Assembly (NCBI GenBank): GCA_963920635.1
Contig: OY987308.1
Coordinates: 1,740,225-1,804,224 of the forward strand
Length of the DNA: 64,000 nt
DNA from: Pseudeuparius sepicola
Taxonomy: Eukaryota > Arthropoda > Insecta > Coleoptera > Anthribidae
Direction of reading: 5' to 3'
Shown here: positions 10,047-20,889 of the stretch, piece after piece
Numbering within the stretch: the first letter of the stretch is position 1
Layout: each line of letters starts with the position of its first letter
Translations under genes and position numbers: made by a program
Notes under the pieces: model-generated
Seen by the model: the letters and a program-made list of their open reading frames with translations, nothing else
What the model was told of the DNA's origin: nothing
The model's database searches: none

Positions 10047-11573
10047 TACAGGGTGAGTTTTTTTCGATGCCCACTATGGGGTTCTCGGAAACTAGCAAAG
10101 CTAGAACAAAGGTTAAATGGGGAAAGAATTGCGGTTTTGAATGCTCAATCTAATGTCCCTTTTGGATTTTTAAAAAAGTTCACGGCTCACTAGATATTTT
10201 GAAAAAAGTGATTTTTTGCTATTTCTTCAGATCTCTGTAGCTCAGTTATTTCTGATTATACAGAAAAACTGTAGAGACACAAATTGTAGATAATATTGGG
10301 CTTAATAAGATAATCTGATCCAATTTTTTATATTATTTGTGATTTTTGAGATATGACATAAACTTGTGTTTTTTTAAATGTAAATCATAGTTGGCTATGG
10401 CCTTAGATAAAATCTGCAATTTTTTGAGCTTTCCAAAGATATAATACTCGGCATAGTTATTACAAAAATTAAAAGAGCTATGGCTATTTTTCTGATTTTT
10501 TTAATTTTTACATAGTCAGCCATGGAATATTTTCATAATTATTACGTTCTATTGTATAATAAGACATACTTCAAACTTTCAAATATTTTATTTTTAGCTG
10601 GTGACAAAATGTAACAAAATAAAACAAAAAATATCATGATGGAGCTCCACCACATAATTACTTGCCCGTAAGAAATTACCTAGATCAGCTCTATCCAAAT
10701 AGTTGGATAGGGAGAAATAGACCTATTTCCTGGCAGTCCCGATCCCCCGATTTGTCTGTTTTGGATTTCTTTTTGTGGGGAACAGTACAAAATAAAGTAT
10801 GAGACAATTATTAAATTAAGAGCCGCTGTTTTAGAACCAATTGCCAGTATTGACAGGCGCTCTCTAAGAAAGGCGACAAATTCAGCTTTAAAAAGATGCA
10901 ATATTTGCATAAATAATAATGGTGGATTGTTTGAACACTTTTTTTATTTTAAAAGGTGACCTTTTAAAATAATAATAATTTGAATTTGAGTTTTTTAATT
11001 TTTATTTTGTTACATTTTGTTACCAGCTAAAAACAAAATATTAGAAAGTTTGAAGTATGTCTAATTATAAAATAGAACGTAATTATGAAAATATTCCATG
11101 GCTGACTAGGTGAAAATTTTAAAAAAATCAGAAAATTAGCCATAGCTCTTTTATTTTTTGTAATAACTATGCCGAGTATTATATCTTTGGAAAGCTCAAA
11201 AATTGGCCGATTTTATAGGGCCACAGCCAACTATGATTTACATTTAAAAAAACACAATTTTATGTCATATCTCAAAAATCACAAACAACATAAAAAATGG
11301 ATTAGATTATCTTATTAAGATCAAAATTATCTACAATTTTTGTCTCTACAGTTTTTCTGTATAATCAGAAATAACGGAGCTACAGAGATCTGATGAAATA
11401 GCAAAAAATCACATTTTTCGAAATATCTAGTGAGCCGTGAACTATTTTAAAAATCCAAAAGGGGCATTAGATGGAGCATTCAAAACTGCAATTCTTTCCC
11501 CATTGAGCCTTTGTTCTAGCTCTGCTAGTTTCCGAGATCCCCATAGTGGGCATCGAAAAAAGCTCACCCTGTA
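10047..11573. mobile_element. Long-TIR Tc1/mariner-type element A (copy 1)
   Basis: TACAGGGTGAGTTTTTTTCG at the left, inverted at the right (...CGAAAAAAGCTCACCCTGTA). The inverted arms are about 500 bp, sharing GATGCCCACTATGGGG and the CATAGTTGGCTATGGCC block. A DD41D transposase fragment occupies the middle. TA flanks the left end. Half-copies lie at 23800-24420 and 36405-37000. Confidence 0.8.
10635..10959 (+). pseudogene. DD41D transposase remnant of element A (C-terminal half)
   Basis: The plus translation contains HDGAPPHNYLPVRNYL, then WIGRNRPISWQSRSPDLSVL, then DFFLWGTVQNKV and a stop. After a short shift it continues LRAAVLEPIASIDRRSL and ends near CNICINNNGGLFEHF. The second catalytic Asp (HDGA) and the third (SVLD) are separated by 41 residues, as in both complete DD41D transposases in this window. 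The N-terminal DNA-binding domain and first Asp are gone, so this is a catalytically dead fragment. It shows that element A descends from an autonomous DD41D element. A shorter derivative lies at 23806-23985. Confidence 0.8.
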
Positions 11574-12110
11574 GAAAGTGTTCTATAATTCTTCCATTTT
11601 GTGCAACACAGAGATCATTCCTTCTTAATAAACTCCTCTTGTAGTTGGCCACGATACCAGCATCGTTCATCTCTCTGATCTCCTGAAATATTTTTTCTTT
11701 CACTTGGTCGATATTATTTGACTTCTCCGCATATACCAGGTCCATCAAAATGCTCCACAGAAAGAAATCGAGTGGGGTCAAGTCCGGGCTTCTGGCAGGC
11801 CACAAAATGATTCCATTTGAACCAATCCACTATACAAAAGTGTCATCTAAATGCACCGTCTTGTTGCCAAACAATATTCGGCTCATTCTTGATTCAATAG
11901 ATCAGAAATTGAGCTGTAAATATTTTAGTCGAGTTAAACCACCTTCAAAAAATACTGGACCGATTATGTGATTACGAAAAATACCACACCAAACATTTGT
12001 TGAAGTTCGACCTTGTCGTTGAATTGAAATAAACTGTCGTGTATTTTCTTATGGCCCATGGTAATGGATATGTAATGGTATAACCATAGGGGTAGTAATA
12101 GAATAGTAAT
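11574..12110 (-). pseudogene. Tc1/mariner-type transposase remnant of element U
   Basis: On the minus strand, after a frame change near a QQDGA motif, the translation reads WIGSNGIILWPARSPDLTPL, then DFFLWSILMDLVYAEK. It continues to NDLCVAQNGRIIEHFL, where element A interrupts it. The motifs are the second and third catalytic blocks of IS630/Tc1/mariner transposases. Stops and frameshifts upstream (for example after QQDGAFR and in the FV*WIG region) make it non-functional, and the D-D spacing cannot be counted reliably. Confidence 0.75.
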
Positions 12111-12204
12111 GTCTAGTAGTATTATTTACATTTTTTTTTCAAAATTAAAAACAAAAAAGTTTAGGGGGTAGACTGTTATATTATATGTATATGAATAACC
12201 CGTA

Positions 12205-12739
12205 CACATGTAAAAATTGTCGATATTGAATCACACGGATACAAACTATTTTAACTAGTAGACTTCAAGGTTAGTTGCACCTTTTTAGTACAGTATGAGC
12301 ATATTATACCTATGTACATTGTTTATTAGATGATCCTAAATCGAAGGTCCCAACAAGAACACATTAAATATACAAGAAGTTCATTTTTGGTGTATCCTGC
12401 TTGCGCATTTTCATTGTTGACAACCAACAAGTGACGTTGGAGTTTAGTATCTATACATCTAAATAAGTACGTATTATATATATACGGACACGTCAAAAGA
12501 AGATGGATGAGTAGATAGGTTAAACTTCTTGTTTCTGTACAATGTACAAGGTATTACAGAAGAAATTGTAAAAAATAACTCGGTTTTGAAATATTCGACA
12601 TTACTAAATTTTTTGCTCTGTTGGGATCAATAATTATTATATTATCCGGAAAAATTTTTAATGACACATTTTTATAATATATTTAATTTGATGTGTTACA
12701 TTGTCAGTTTCTTCTGTATTTAAATAATCGATCATGACA
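12205..12739. other. Spacer, no gene seen
   Basis: AT-rich sequence with a short (TA)n run near 12475. No splice-bounded coding segment or repeat terminus recognised. Confidence 0.35.
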
Positions 12740-14060
12740 TTAAATTAAAGTATCTGAAACTTTTTTCCTAACCTCAAAAATATTGAAAATAAGGGGTGTA
12801 AATATATAGGGTGTTCCGCATCAGAACCGACACAGAGCAGGAGCATACAGGGGAGCCCAAAATAAGGTGATTTAACGCAACTTACCTCTATAATGATTTG
12901 CACCCCTGAGAAGTTATAGGCCTTGAAAGTGGGCTTTGAAATTTCGAAAAAAATCAATATCTCAGTTATTTTTGAATTTGGAAAAACCAAATTTGGTACA
13001 CGTTGTACCAAGGGCATTAACCGACAGAAGTTCAATTGTACCATTTTAAAGAGTTGATACAGAGTGATGCACCCTAAAAATGTGACAGAACTTTTTTGTC
13101 CGTTAGCGGACTTACACAATTGTTGCTTTGTGTTATGAAGAATTTGATTCTAAAACTTTTTTTACTCTTGTTATTTTTCGAAAAACTTTATCGCTTTCGC
13201 CAAAAACGCGAATAACTGAAAACACGTATTGCAGATGTGATATTTAAAATCTTTGAAAATTCAAAAGTTGGCTATGAAATTAAACTTTAAACTTGAACAA
13301 CAACCATTTAATGGAAAATGAATCTAAACAACAGGGATTACAATATAATTTGCACTGAAGAATTATTTTAGAAATTGTTGAAAATGATCACCGTTTTATT
13401 TTTATTCCTGTTTATTTTTGATTTTTTGTTTCTTTTTCCATTAAATGGTTGTTATTCAAATTTGACGTTTAATTTCATAGCCAACTTTTGAATTTTCAGA
13501 GATTTTAAATATCACATCTGCGCAATACGTGTTTTCAGTTATTAGCGTTTTTGGCGAAAGCGATAAAGTTTTTCGAAAACTCACAATAGTAAAAAAAGTT
13601 TTAGAATTAAATTCTTCATAACACAAAGCAACAATTTTGTCTGTCACATTTTTAGGCTGCATCACTCTGTGTCAACCCTTTAAAATAGTTCAATTGAACT
13701 ATGTTTACTGTACACCCACAAGGTGTACCAAATTTGGTTTTTTCAAGTTCAAAAATAACTGAGATATTGATTTTTTTCGAAATTTCAAAGCCCACTTTCA
13801 AGGCCTATAACTTCTCAGGGGTGCAACTTAGTATAGAGGTATAAGTTGCGTTAAATCACCTTATTTTGGGCTCCCCTGTATGCTCCTGCTCTGTGGCGGT
13901 CCTTATGCGGAACACCCTGTATATTTACATCCCTTATTTTCTATATTTTTGAGGTTAGGTAAGACAAAAGTTATAGAAGTCAAAACAACTTTTTTCCGCA
14001 TGTCAAAAAATTACCGAGGTATTTTGACTGCAGGTTACCCTGTATTGTTGTTGAGCCATT
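12740..14060. mobile_element. Outer fold-back element interrupted by E copy 1
   Basis: The flanks of the nested element are inverted copies of each other. CTAACCTCAAAAATATTGAA lies on the left (about 12769-12804), and the complementary TATTTTTGAGGTTAGG block lies on the right (about 13922-13960). The right side continues to a TTACCCTGTA end near 14040. An older palindromic element was therefore split almost at its centre. Confidence 0.5.
12805..13921. mobile_element. Fold-back MITE, family E (copy 1)
   Basis: Starts TATAGGGTGTTCCGCATCAG and ends with the complement of TACAGGGTGTTCCGCATAAG, flanked by TA. The inverted arms exceed 450 bp, sharing CAGGAGCATACAGGGGAGCC and the CCACTTTCAAGGCCTATAAC block. 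The loop is AT-rich. It is a close relative of 56606-57778. The ORFs (124 and 69 aa) are arm translations, not genes. Confidence 0.85.
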
Positions 14061-14085
14061 TCGTTGTTGTGAATAATTAACTTAC

Positions 14086-14115
14086 CGAGATGTGACAGAC
14101 CGGAGAGTTCTGAAT
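14086..14115 (-). CDS. Candidate 30-nt micro-exon (exon 4) of a minus-strand spliced gene
   Basis: On the minus strand TTTTTCATTTCAG precedes 30 nt that end at a canonical donor (TCG|GTAAGT). In phase 1 it is open and reads DSELSGLSHL, leaving phase 1 at the donor. The length is a multiple of three, so skipping would keep the frame. A tandem acceptor (CAG six bases further in) would remove two codons. It joins in frame to exons at 24635-24697 (upstream) and 9608-9687 (downstream). Product unknown. Confidence 0.5.
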
Positions 14116-15787
14116 CTGAAATGAAAAACAATTTAAAATTTTAAGGCGAAATAAATATAAAATAAATATTGGTTTCAAAGTTTTTAATCTGTGGTGGCCA
14201 AATTGCAAAATTTTGGAGGTTTCAAGATAACACAGTTAATTTTCTAGGTAGTGCTAAATAACAGGATTTCCAGAGAGTACCTATAATATCAATATCATTA
14301 CCAAAAATACCATTAGTTAATTGCAAGTATGTTTCTTTTCCTTTTTGATATCTTTTCAAAATATTTTTTCCTTATAGCCCTAAAGAAGCTCTCAATTTAG
14401 AACGAAAGCTTGGAAATAACAAATTCGGTATGTTATTCAGTAGGTACTACCTAAAAAAAATATAATACATACATCAGCTATTATTTCTTTCTTAGAATTG
14501 GCTGATGATTACCATCCTGAAATTTTAAATTACACCCTGTATATCTTATTCGTAAATTACACAAATGTGTTCTATCCTTTGGGTGAATGCTTGGAATATT
14601 TCTGTAGCAATGTAAATCAAGAGCATAAGAACATACTGGGACGTGCGGGAAGGGAGTTTTATAGAGTAAAGTTAATACTAGCTCCTTCACCAAAACTCTA
14701 AAATATCGATAAAAATGACTTATTATAGTCCTTACGGCAGAATGCGTGCGACGTAAGGGGGAAGAACTCGCAAATATTATAGAATTAGTCACAGTTCAGG
14801 GGCACTGAATTAATTTTCATATAATTGTTATTTAAATTTATTGTTAATAATATTCTTAACGGTGATGCCTTAGGCTATGGAGGAAGGCAAACCCTTATAA
14901 CATTGGCAATTATTTCTCGTGCTTGAGAATGCAACGTTCTTCCCTGTTTACTCATTTTGCACACGTTAACTTCCGAACATACGAAACGCCACTGAGCTCT
15001 CCGCTTGCCAGCGGCCTAAAAAATGAGGTCTGTGTGGTAGACCAAATACGCAGTTAACTTTACGTACTATAGAAACAGCCACAAAACGCGTTGTTTAACT
15101 GCTTTTGTCAGCCGACTGCTTGATAGAAGTGCTGTGTTGCCGTATTTCAAAGGCGATGGTAGACGCGACGATGTTGAAAAAAATATAATAGGTGTTTTAT
15201 CACACCGCGTTAAAAATAAATGATAAACAAAAATGGGTAAGTGGTCCCGTGATGCGAGTTTAATTTTTTCGGTATAACAGAGTTCAGAAATTCGGCTTCA
15301 GTATGATAAAACTTGTATTCGCCAATAAATAACGACTACTCGTATAGGAAATCTCGCAACGCTGCCCGCATTCTTTAGAAACGTTTTCTTTCTTGCTTAG
15401 GACTATATTTTAAACCATGATTTATTTGCCGGTAAGAAATAAAATAAATGCTGAAATAAGAGGTAATCACCAGTTTTTTTTTTCATATATTGGTAAGATA
15501 CAGAACGTTGTAGTTCTCTTTTCGAAATTGAATTATGCCAATATCTCGCAAAATAATCAAGCTGCTGAACTGAAATTTGGCACTGCCGTGTTTTTGGGGA
15601 TGGAGAATAAGCTCAACATGTCAATTTCTAGATATCTCACAGAGGGCGCCACTTGCGCTATCTTTGGATCCTGCTTTTTATCGTCACTTTTTTATATTAT
15701 TATCTTTTTGGTCTTGCAGGTCTTTCATAGTGCATCTTTTCATTTCCGGCAAAAGTGAACTCTTGTTATATAATGATCAAATCAACC
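14116..15787. other. Largely unique, partly GC-richer region
   Basis: No repeat copy recognised. A TACACCCTGTATATC end lies near 14532. The stretch 14890-15235 is richer in GC and CpG than its surroundings and ends in AAAAATGG|GTAAGTGG (ATG at 15233, donor at 15237), which could be a plus-strand first coding exon. The ORFs of 67-113 residues here show no recognisable domain. Confidence 0.3.
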
Positions 15788-15896
15788 GTTTGCGTTGAAA
15801 TTTCCAAAACGTGCCCCAAAACACCTGTTAACTCCAACATTCGAAACATAAAATTATCACCTACCGCTTTTAAATGTTACAGAATGTTGTAGAATT
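15788..15896 (+). repeat. Family R arm fragment
   Basis: CGTTTGCGTTGAAATTTCC and CCCCAAAACACCTGTTAACT match one arm of the fold-back at 540-945. Confidence 0.6.
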
Positions 15897-16468
15897 AAAA
15901 AAATGCGATTGGTGACTGCGGTAATCACCTGTTTTGCACTAAATATGTCGTCACCATTAAGCCTTGAAAAAATAATCACATGTCAGTGGCTGTAGATTGT
16001 ATTATATTTTTCGAAAACACATACGTCTACGATCTTTGGAATTGTTCCATGTGTCTGTGACGTGATGTTTGTGACACATTGAGATCTCCAAATGTCGTCT
16101 CAACCATGCGGTCATTACAGAAGCAATTTCGTTCTAAATTTAAATATTTGCGAATTATTTGATGGTTCTATTAATATGTCCTTTATGTGATATAATTTTC
16201 GTCCAGGACTAGACTGCCGAATGCCAAGAGTTTTTGGACTCGACAAATATATTGCGAAAATAACTCCAAATGGCTCCATTGTAACATTGCCAAAAATGTT
16301 TGTGGAAATTCTGGAACTGACAATAATTTTAAAACGCAGATATATCATAAGAAAAAATAGAACTTGCCTGGGTTTTTGTAAACAGTTCTTCCAGAGCCTT
16401 ATTTTTTAACCTTTAAAATGTAAGATTTTTTAGAAAGTAACCAAATAAAAAGTGTAACAAAAAAATTA
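15897..16468. other. Spacer, no gene seen
   Basis: AT-rich. The 62-77 aa ORFs on both strands at 16115-16409 show no recognisable domain. Confidence 0.3.
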
Positions 16469-17486
16469 AAACCGACTTCAAAAATTTGCCCGTATGAACA
16501 CAAACAATTAAAAAGAAATAAGAAAAAATAACACCGACTTCACAAATTATGCACATTTCAACTAAAATTTTAGAAATATGTTTCTTTTTCTAAATTGCGT
16601 TATCTTTGGAGTCGGTGACAGTCAAGGCAAGGAATTTAAATCTATTTAGATATGAATACATCATATCCTACATAATCATAACTTACTATCACCGACTCCA
16701 AAGATAACTCAATTTAGAAAGAGAAAAATATTTCTACAATTTTAGTTGAAATGTGCATACGGGCAAATTTGCGAAGTCGGTGTTATTTTTTGTTATTTTT
16801 TTTTAATTTTTAGTAGAGTGTGCATACGGGCAAATTTTTGAAGTCAGTTTTAATTTTTTTGTAACAATTTTTTTATTTCTAATTTTTTAGTGAATTATTA
16901 AGAATTATCGAAATCGGTCCAATATTAAATTCCATCCCCTATTTGTCCACCCTTAGGATTGAAATTTTTCTCTTCAAATTTAATTTCTCTTCAAATTTAA
17001 ATGCGGTAACCCCTTTCTAATAAAATAAGAATCATCCGGTCTAATATGAACTTTCATCCCCTATTAATTATTTATCCTTAGGGGTGGAATTTTTTCTTTA
17101 AATTTAAATGGGATCACACCTAAGGTACCCCCTTCCAATAAAGAAAGAATCATCGACATCGGTCCAATATGAAATTTCATCCCCTATTTTCCACCCTTAC
17201 GGGTGGAATTTTTTCTTCAAATTTAAATGGGGCCACTCCTAAAGTAATCCCTTTCTAATAAAAAGAGAATCATCGAAATCGGTCCAATATGAAATTTCAT
17301 CCCCTATTTGTCCACCCATAGGGGTTGAATTTTTTCTTCAAATTTAAACGGGACCATTTTGTAGGTATACCCTTTAAAATAAAAAAGAATTGACCAAATC
17401 GATTTAGAAATGACGGAGTTCTGAGGTAACAAACATAAATAAAAATAATACCGAATTGATAACCTCCTCCTTTTTTGAAGTCGGTT
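16469..17486 (+). mobile_element. CCGACTTC-bounded element G with tandem repeats (copy 1)
   Basis: Starts AACCGACTTCAAAAATTTGC and ends CCTTTTTTGAAGTCGGTT. The first part (16469-16860) is a fold-back in which CCGACTTC/GAAGTCGG recur inside the outer pair, around GGAGTCGGTGACAGT and its complement. The second part (about 16890-17440) has four divergent units of about 125-130 bp, each with a CGGTCCAATATGAAATTTCA-type core. It then closes with the GATAACCTCCTCC block. An inverted copy lies at 44648-45482. No ORF. The architecture recalls non-autonomous Helitron-like elements, but the class is unproven. Confidence 0.7.
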
Positions 17487-18061
17487 AAAAAGAAGATAAA
17501 ACGATGTTCTGTGCCGTTTTTTTTTGTTAGTACGACACTTTTGGGTAGTTTTGTATAAGTTTGCTCGATTTTCAGATATTTTAAAAGCGTTCCTGATTTT
17601 TAATTGAAAATAAAAAAAACAATTTTTCCAACTTTTTAAGACCCTGTAGAAATATTAGTCGGCAAAATAAATTAATTTCGCAAGGGTGTTCCGGATCAAA
17701 TCTGAACACCCTGTATACAAATTCTCTAGGCATTGCGAAAATGACCTTCAAGTAACTAAAATTAACGACTATAAATTCGTTTTTTTTTTCACCTAAAGTT
17801 TCTAGAGTAAGCTAGATTTACCTAAATAAATTTGATGTTCGGACTCTCTCGTTGACGTAAGCTAGCCAGCATTTTAAAGCACCGTTAACAATGAAAATAA
17901 ACCGAAGTTTTCTAGATACCTACTAGAAAACATTCCGGTGTAAATAAGCAGATGGAAAGTTCCTGTTTGTAAATAAACTAATAGACATTGATTCTAATCA
18001 ATGATATAGATTTACGTAAATGGTCGCTAATACCACCTTTTCTTCGAAAACCAATTAGCGA
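17487..18061. other. Spacer with a short MITE-end hairpin
   Basis: GGTGTTCCGGATCAAATCTG...AACACCCTGTATA at 17685-17718 is a short hairpin, also seen at 29294-29331. No gene seen. Confidence 0.4.
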
Positions 18062-18590
18062 TTGGACACCGTAGCGTTAATCAGGACCTCTGAAAACCCC
18101 CATATGCCAAATTTGAACAAAAAATATACAGGGAGTTCCATTCTGTAGGGTGTCAAAGTTTGGCAAAATTTTAAAGGCACCTGGCAAGTCAAGTTTGCCA
18201 TGGAATATCCTCGAAACAGTTGAGTGGTCAACAGGACCACTCAAAGAGTTGGTGTCAGAAAATATCTTTCAAAATGTACCCATCTTAGACAGTGAGTTTG
18301 TTAAGAAAGGTCCAATAATTTAAATTGTTTTTTATTTGTTTATTTTGTTTTTGTCTTTATTTTATTTTTCTATTGAATCTTTGCACACCAACACTTTGAG
18401 TGGTCCTGTTCACCATTCAACTGTTTTGAGGGGATTCCATGGCACACTTGACTCGACATATGCCTTAATTAAATTTCTTATTTTGCTCTACTTTGACACT
18501 GTGCAAAATGTAACGCCCTGTATATATTTTGTTCAAATTTGGTATGTGGGGGTTTTGATGTGCCCTGATTAACGCTACGTAAATTTTTTA
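18062..18590. mobile_element. Fold-back element, family F
   Basis: The arms of about 180 bp are inverted: CGTAGCGTTAATCAGG...TGCCAAATTTGAACAAAA...GGACCACTCAAAG on the left and complements on the right. A related fragment (AATGGTCAACAGGACCATTC) lies at 34612-34690. Internal ATATACAGGGAGTT and CGCCCTGTATAT strings are TACAGGG-type ends, suggesting a MITE nested in or extended by another palindrome. Confidence 0.65.
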
Positions 18591-20889
18591 TCGATTTGTA
18601 TTCACTTAAAAGAAGACACACTGTATTTTAATTGGAAGTTAAAAATAATTAGAAAACGCTAGAGATCGGTCCTTCATTCTTTGGTGAAAAATAAAAAGTT
18701 GTTTTTCTTATAAACAAGCTTGTTAGAGGTAGAGGCTAGAATATAAAATAAATATACAGTGTGTCCCAGTTAAAAGTGTCCAACCCTTAATTAAACAGAA
18801 AAATCGCTTGATGATATCATTTTTGTTCCCTTAACTATACACGTGTATGAGCTGTTAACAACTGCTACTGCTATGAACTTTATCAGAAATAAAAAATCAC
18901 CTACGTATGTCACAAAAACAAACAATAGACAATAAGGTAATGATGAATGAAAAAAAAGCACTCCAGAAATAGCTATACACGATACGCGATCAAATACTAT
19001 CAATACTATAATAATAGTGGAATATAAATAATAATGTCAGCAGGAAGTAGGTATATTTCTTAAAAACAAAACTAAGTAGTTATCCCCAATCAATATCAAT
19101 TAAACTACCTACTTGTTGACTTTATTGTTTTTTTAGCAAATGATAAAAAATTGTTCTGGAAATGTGGAAATGCGCCTTATAAATCTGTGTGTTTACAAAT
19201 TTACAGGCGGTCGCGTTGTTTTAAGCGATATTTCTATTTTCGATTTGTTATGGTCTAGACGAAAAAACTTGGCACACGATACAGCATAGTAGGAAGCAAA
19301 GATAGAAAAAATAAATAAATAAATCTATGCACAGGGTTATATATACATAACGTTCTACCAACCTTAACTGTTTTGTTTTTAATTTTGGAAAAAATGTAAA
19401 TATGAAATTGTATAAAATTTTCTTGCAATTATGTGTTCAGAAAAACAAATGAATGTGGAATATAGAGCAGTCTGCAGTTTGGCTTAGTTCATATTTCCTA
19501 ATAAATGTTCAACCCTCTTTTTAATCGTAATTAGGTACATTTGTGAACATTGTTTTAATACTTGGGTACCTAAGTAAGTAAGTACGTTTGTTTAACAGAT
19601 AATAAAAGCAGTAACAAGTAACAAAATATACACAGAAATATAAGTATTTATAATAAGTACAATTCCTGTCCATTTTCGACAAATAATAATTGGGCAAATA
19701 GAGGGGACTACATTTTGTTGTAAGTCGAATTTTTGTGAGAATTTTTCGCAAAGTGCGCCATCAGGCAAATGATGATTATCTCTTCTGATTGAAATGGCAT
19801 TTAGGGTCAATTTCATAATACATTCAACTAAATTATCTTTTGACTTTAACATTAGGTAAAGAAACTTTTGCAACAATACCAAACAATGGTTGGATTGTTA
19901 GAAAACTCCTTTAATTGTAAAGGGTATTTTAGTTTGTCTATGCAATAGGTCCTTAATCATTTTATTCTTAAATTTTCGTCCTTTGGAAAGCCCAAAACGA
20001 ATACAAATTGACCGCTTGCCATCAAGCAAAGAAAACCTAGCTACTTCAAGTTATTATTACGATTTGACTTACAGCATTGATTAAGGTATTAAAGGGACGA
20101 TTCTTCACTTCGAACTTTTAGAGAAATGTTTCATTTTTTCCCGAACAAAACAAATTTATGAAAAAGCTGTCGCCAGCCCTTCGGGCTGTCTGTTTCCACC
20201 CAGAGACACACTGCCTCGTCGTAGCAATCTGGCGACGATAGCACTACCCTCACTACACAAATTAATATAAATATTACAATTTGGAGAATTGCTCTGGATA
20301 TGCTGTGACACTTTGTATCCCATAATAACAGTACATGGGACTTAGTGAGAGCAGAGGTCAAGTACGAAAGGAAAGGATCAATTGGCAGCAATAAAAACGA
20401 TACGTTAGTCAGTAATTACCCAAGAATTGGCTGTTGCTCCGTTGTTTCAATTTAACCAATTTAAGTAGGGTCTAGAGGTCTCCAACATTTGCCAAACATA
20501 GTACCGAACTCTACGAGCTCAAAGCTCTATTTCGAATTGCTTGACAAAAATTCTTTTGTAAAAAAATATTAATGATAATGAGGTCATGATTGTTTTTTTA
20601 TTTTTGCGTTATTTTTCTGACCAACCATATCGAGTATTATATCGTTGGAAAGCTCTAAAAATGCCTGATTTTCCGAGACCATGGCCAACTATATATGGTT
20701 TCCATTTTTAAAAAAACACAAGTTTGTGTCATATCTCGAAAATGGCAGCTGTCGTGAAAATTGGGACATGACAACCGCATTGGGGGCACAATTCCCTCCA
20801 ACTTTGGTATTTACACTTTTTATCTAAAATCAAAAAACCGCAAGGCGCGTTAAATTGAGCCCACAAATTCCCTATTTAACCTCACCCTG
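18591..20889. other. Mixed spacer with MITE ends
   Basis: A solo TACAGTGTGTCCCAG end lies near 18757. A fragment related to the U element (CAGGGTTATATATACATAAC, then TTTTGTTTTTAATTTTGGAA) lies near 19333. A GC-richer patch at 20155-20260 includes the hairpin AGCCCTTCGGGCT. Sequence at 20640-20770 is shared in part with 62880-62960. The 86-residue minus ORF over the GC patch has no domain I recognise. No confident gene. Confidence 0.35.

Larger units (their letters stand above)
9914..12204 (-). mobile_element. Decayed Tc1/mariner-type element U, with nested element A
   Basis: Left end TACAGGGTTATTCATACAAC and an inverted right end (complement of TACGGGTTATTCATATAC). Both continue into an AACTTTTTTGTTTTTAATTT block, giving TIRs of about 70 bp. 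Inside is a minus-strand transposase remnant (11574-12110), interrupted by the nested element A at 10047-11573. A related left-end fragment lies near 19335. Confidence 0.65.

Noticed and set aside
12745..13119. 124-residue minus ORF
   Set aside because: It is the translation of a MITE arm, repeated as an 84-residue ORF at 56603-56857 in the second copy.
20078..20120. 42-nt minus segment ending GCT|GTAAGT
   Set aside because: Open only in phase 0, stops in phase 1, and has a weak acceptor.
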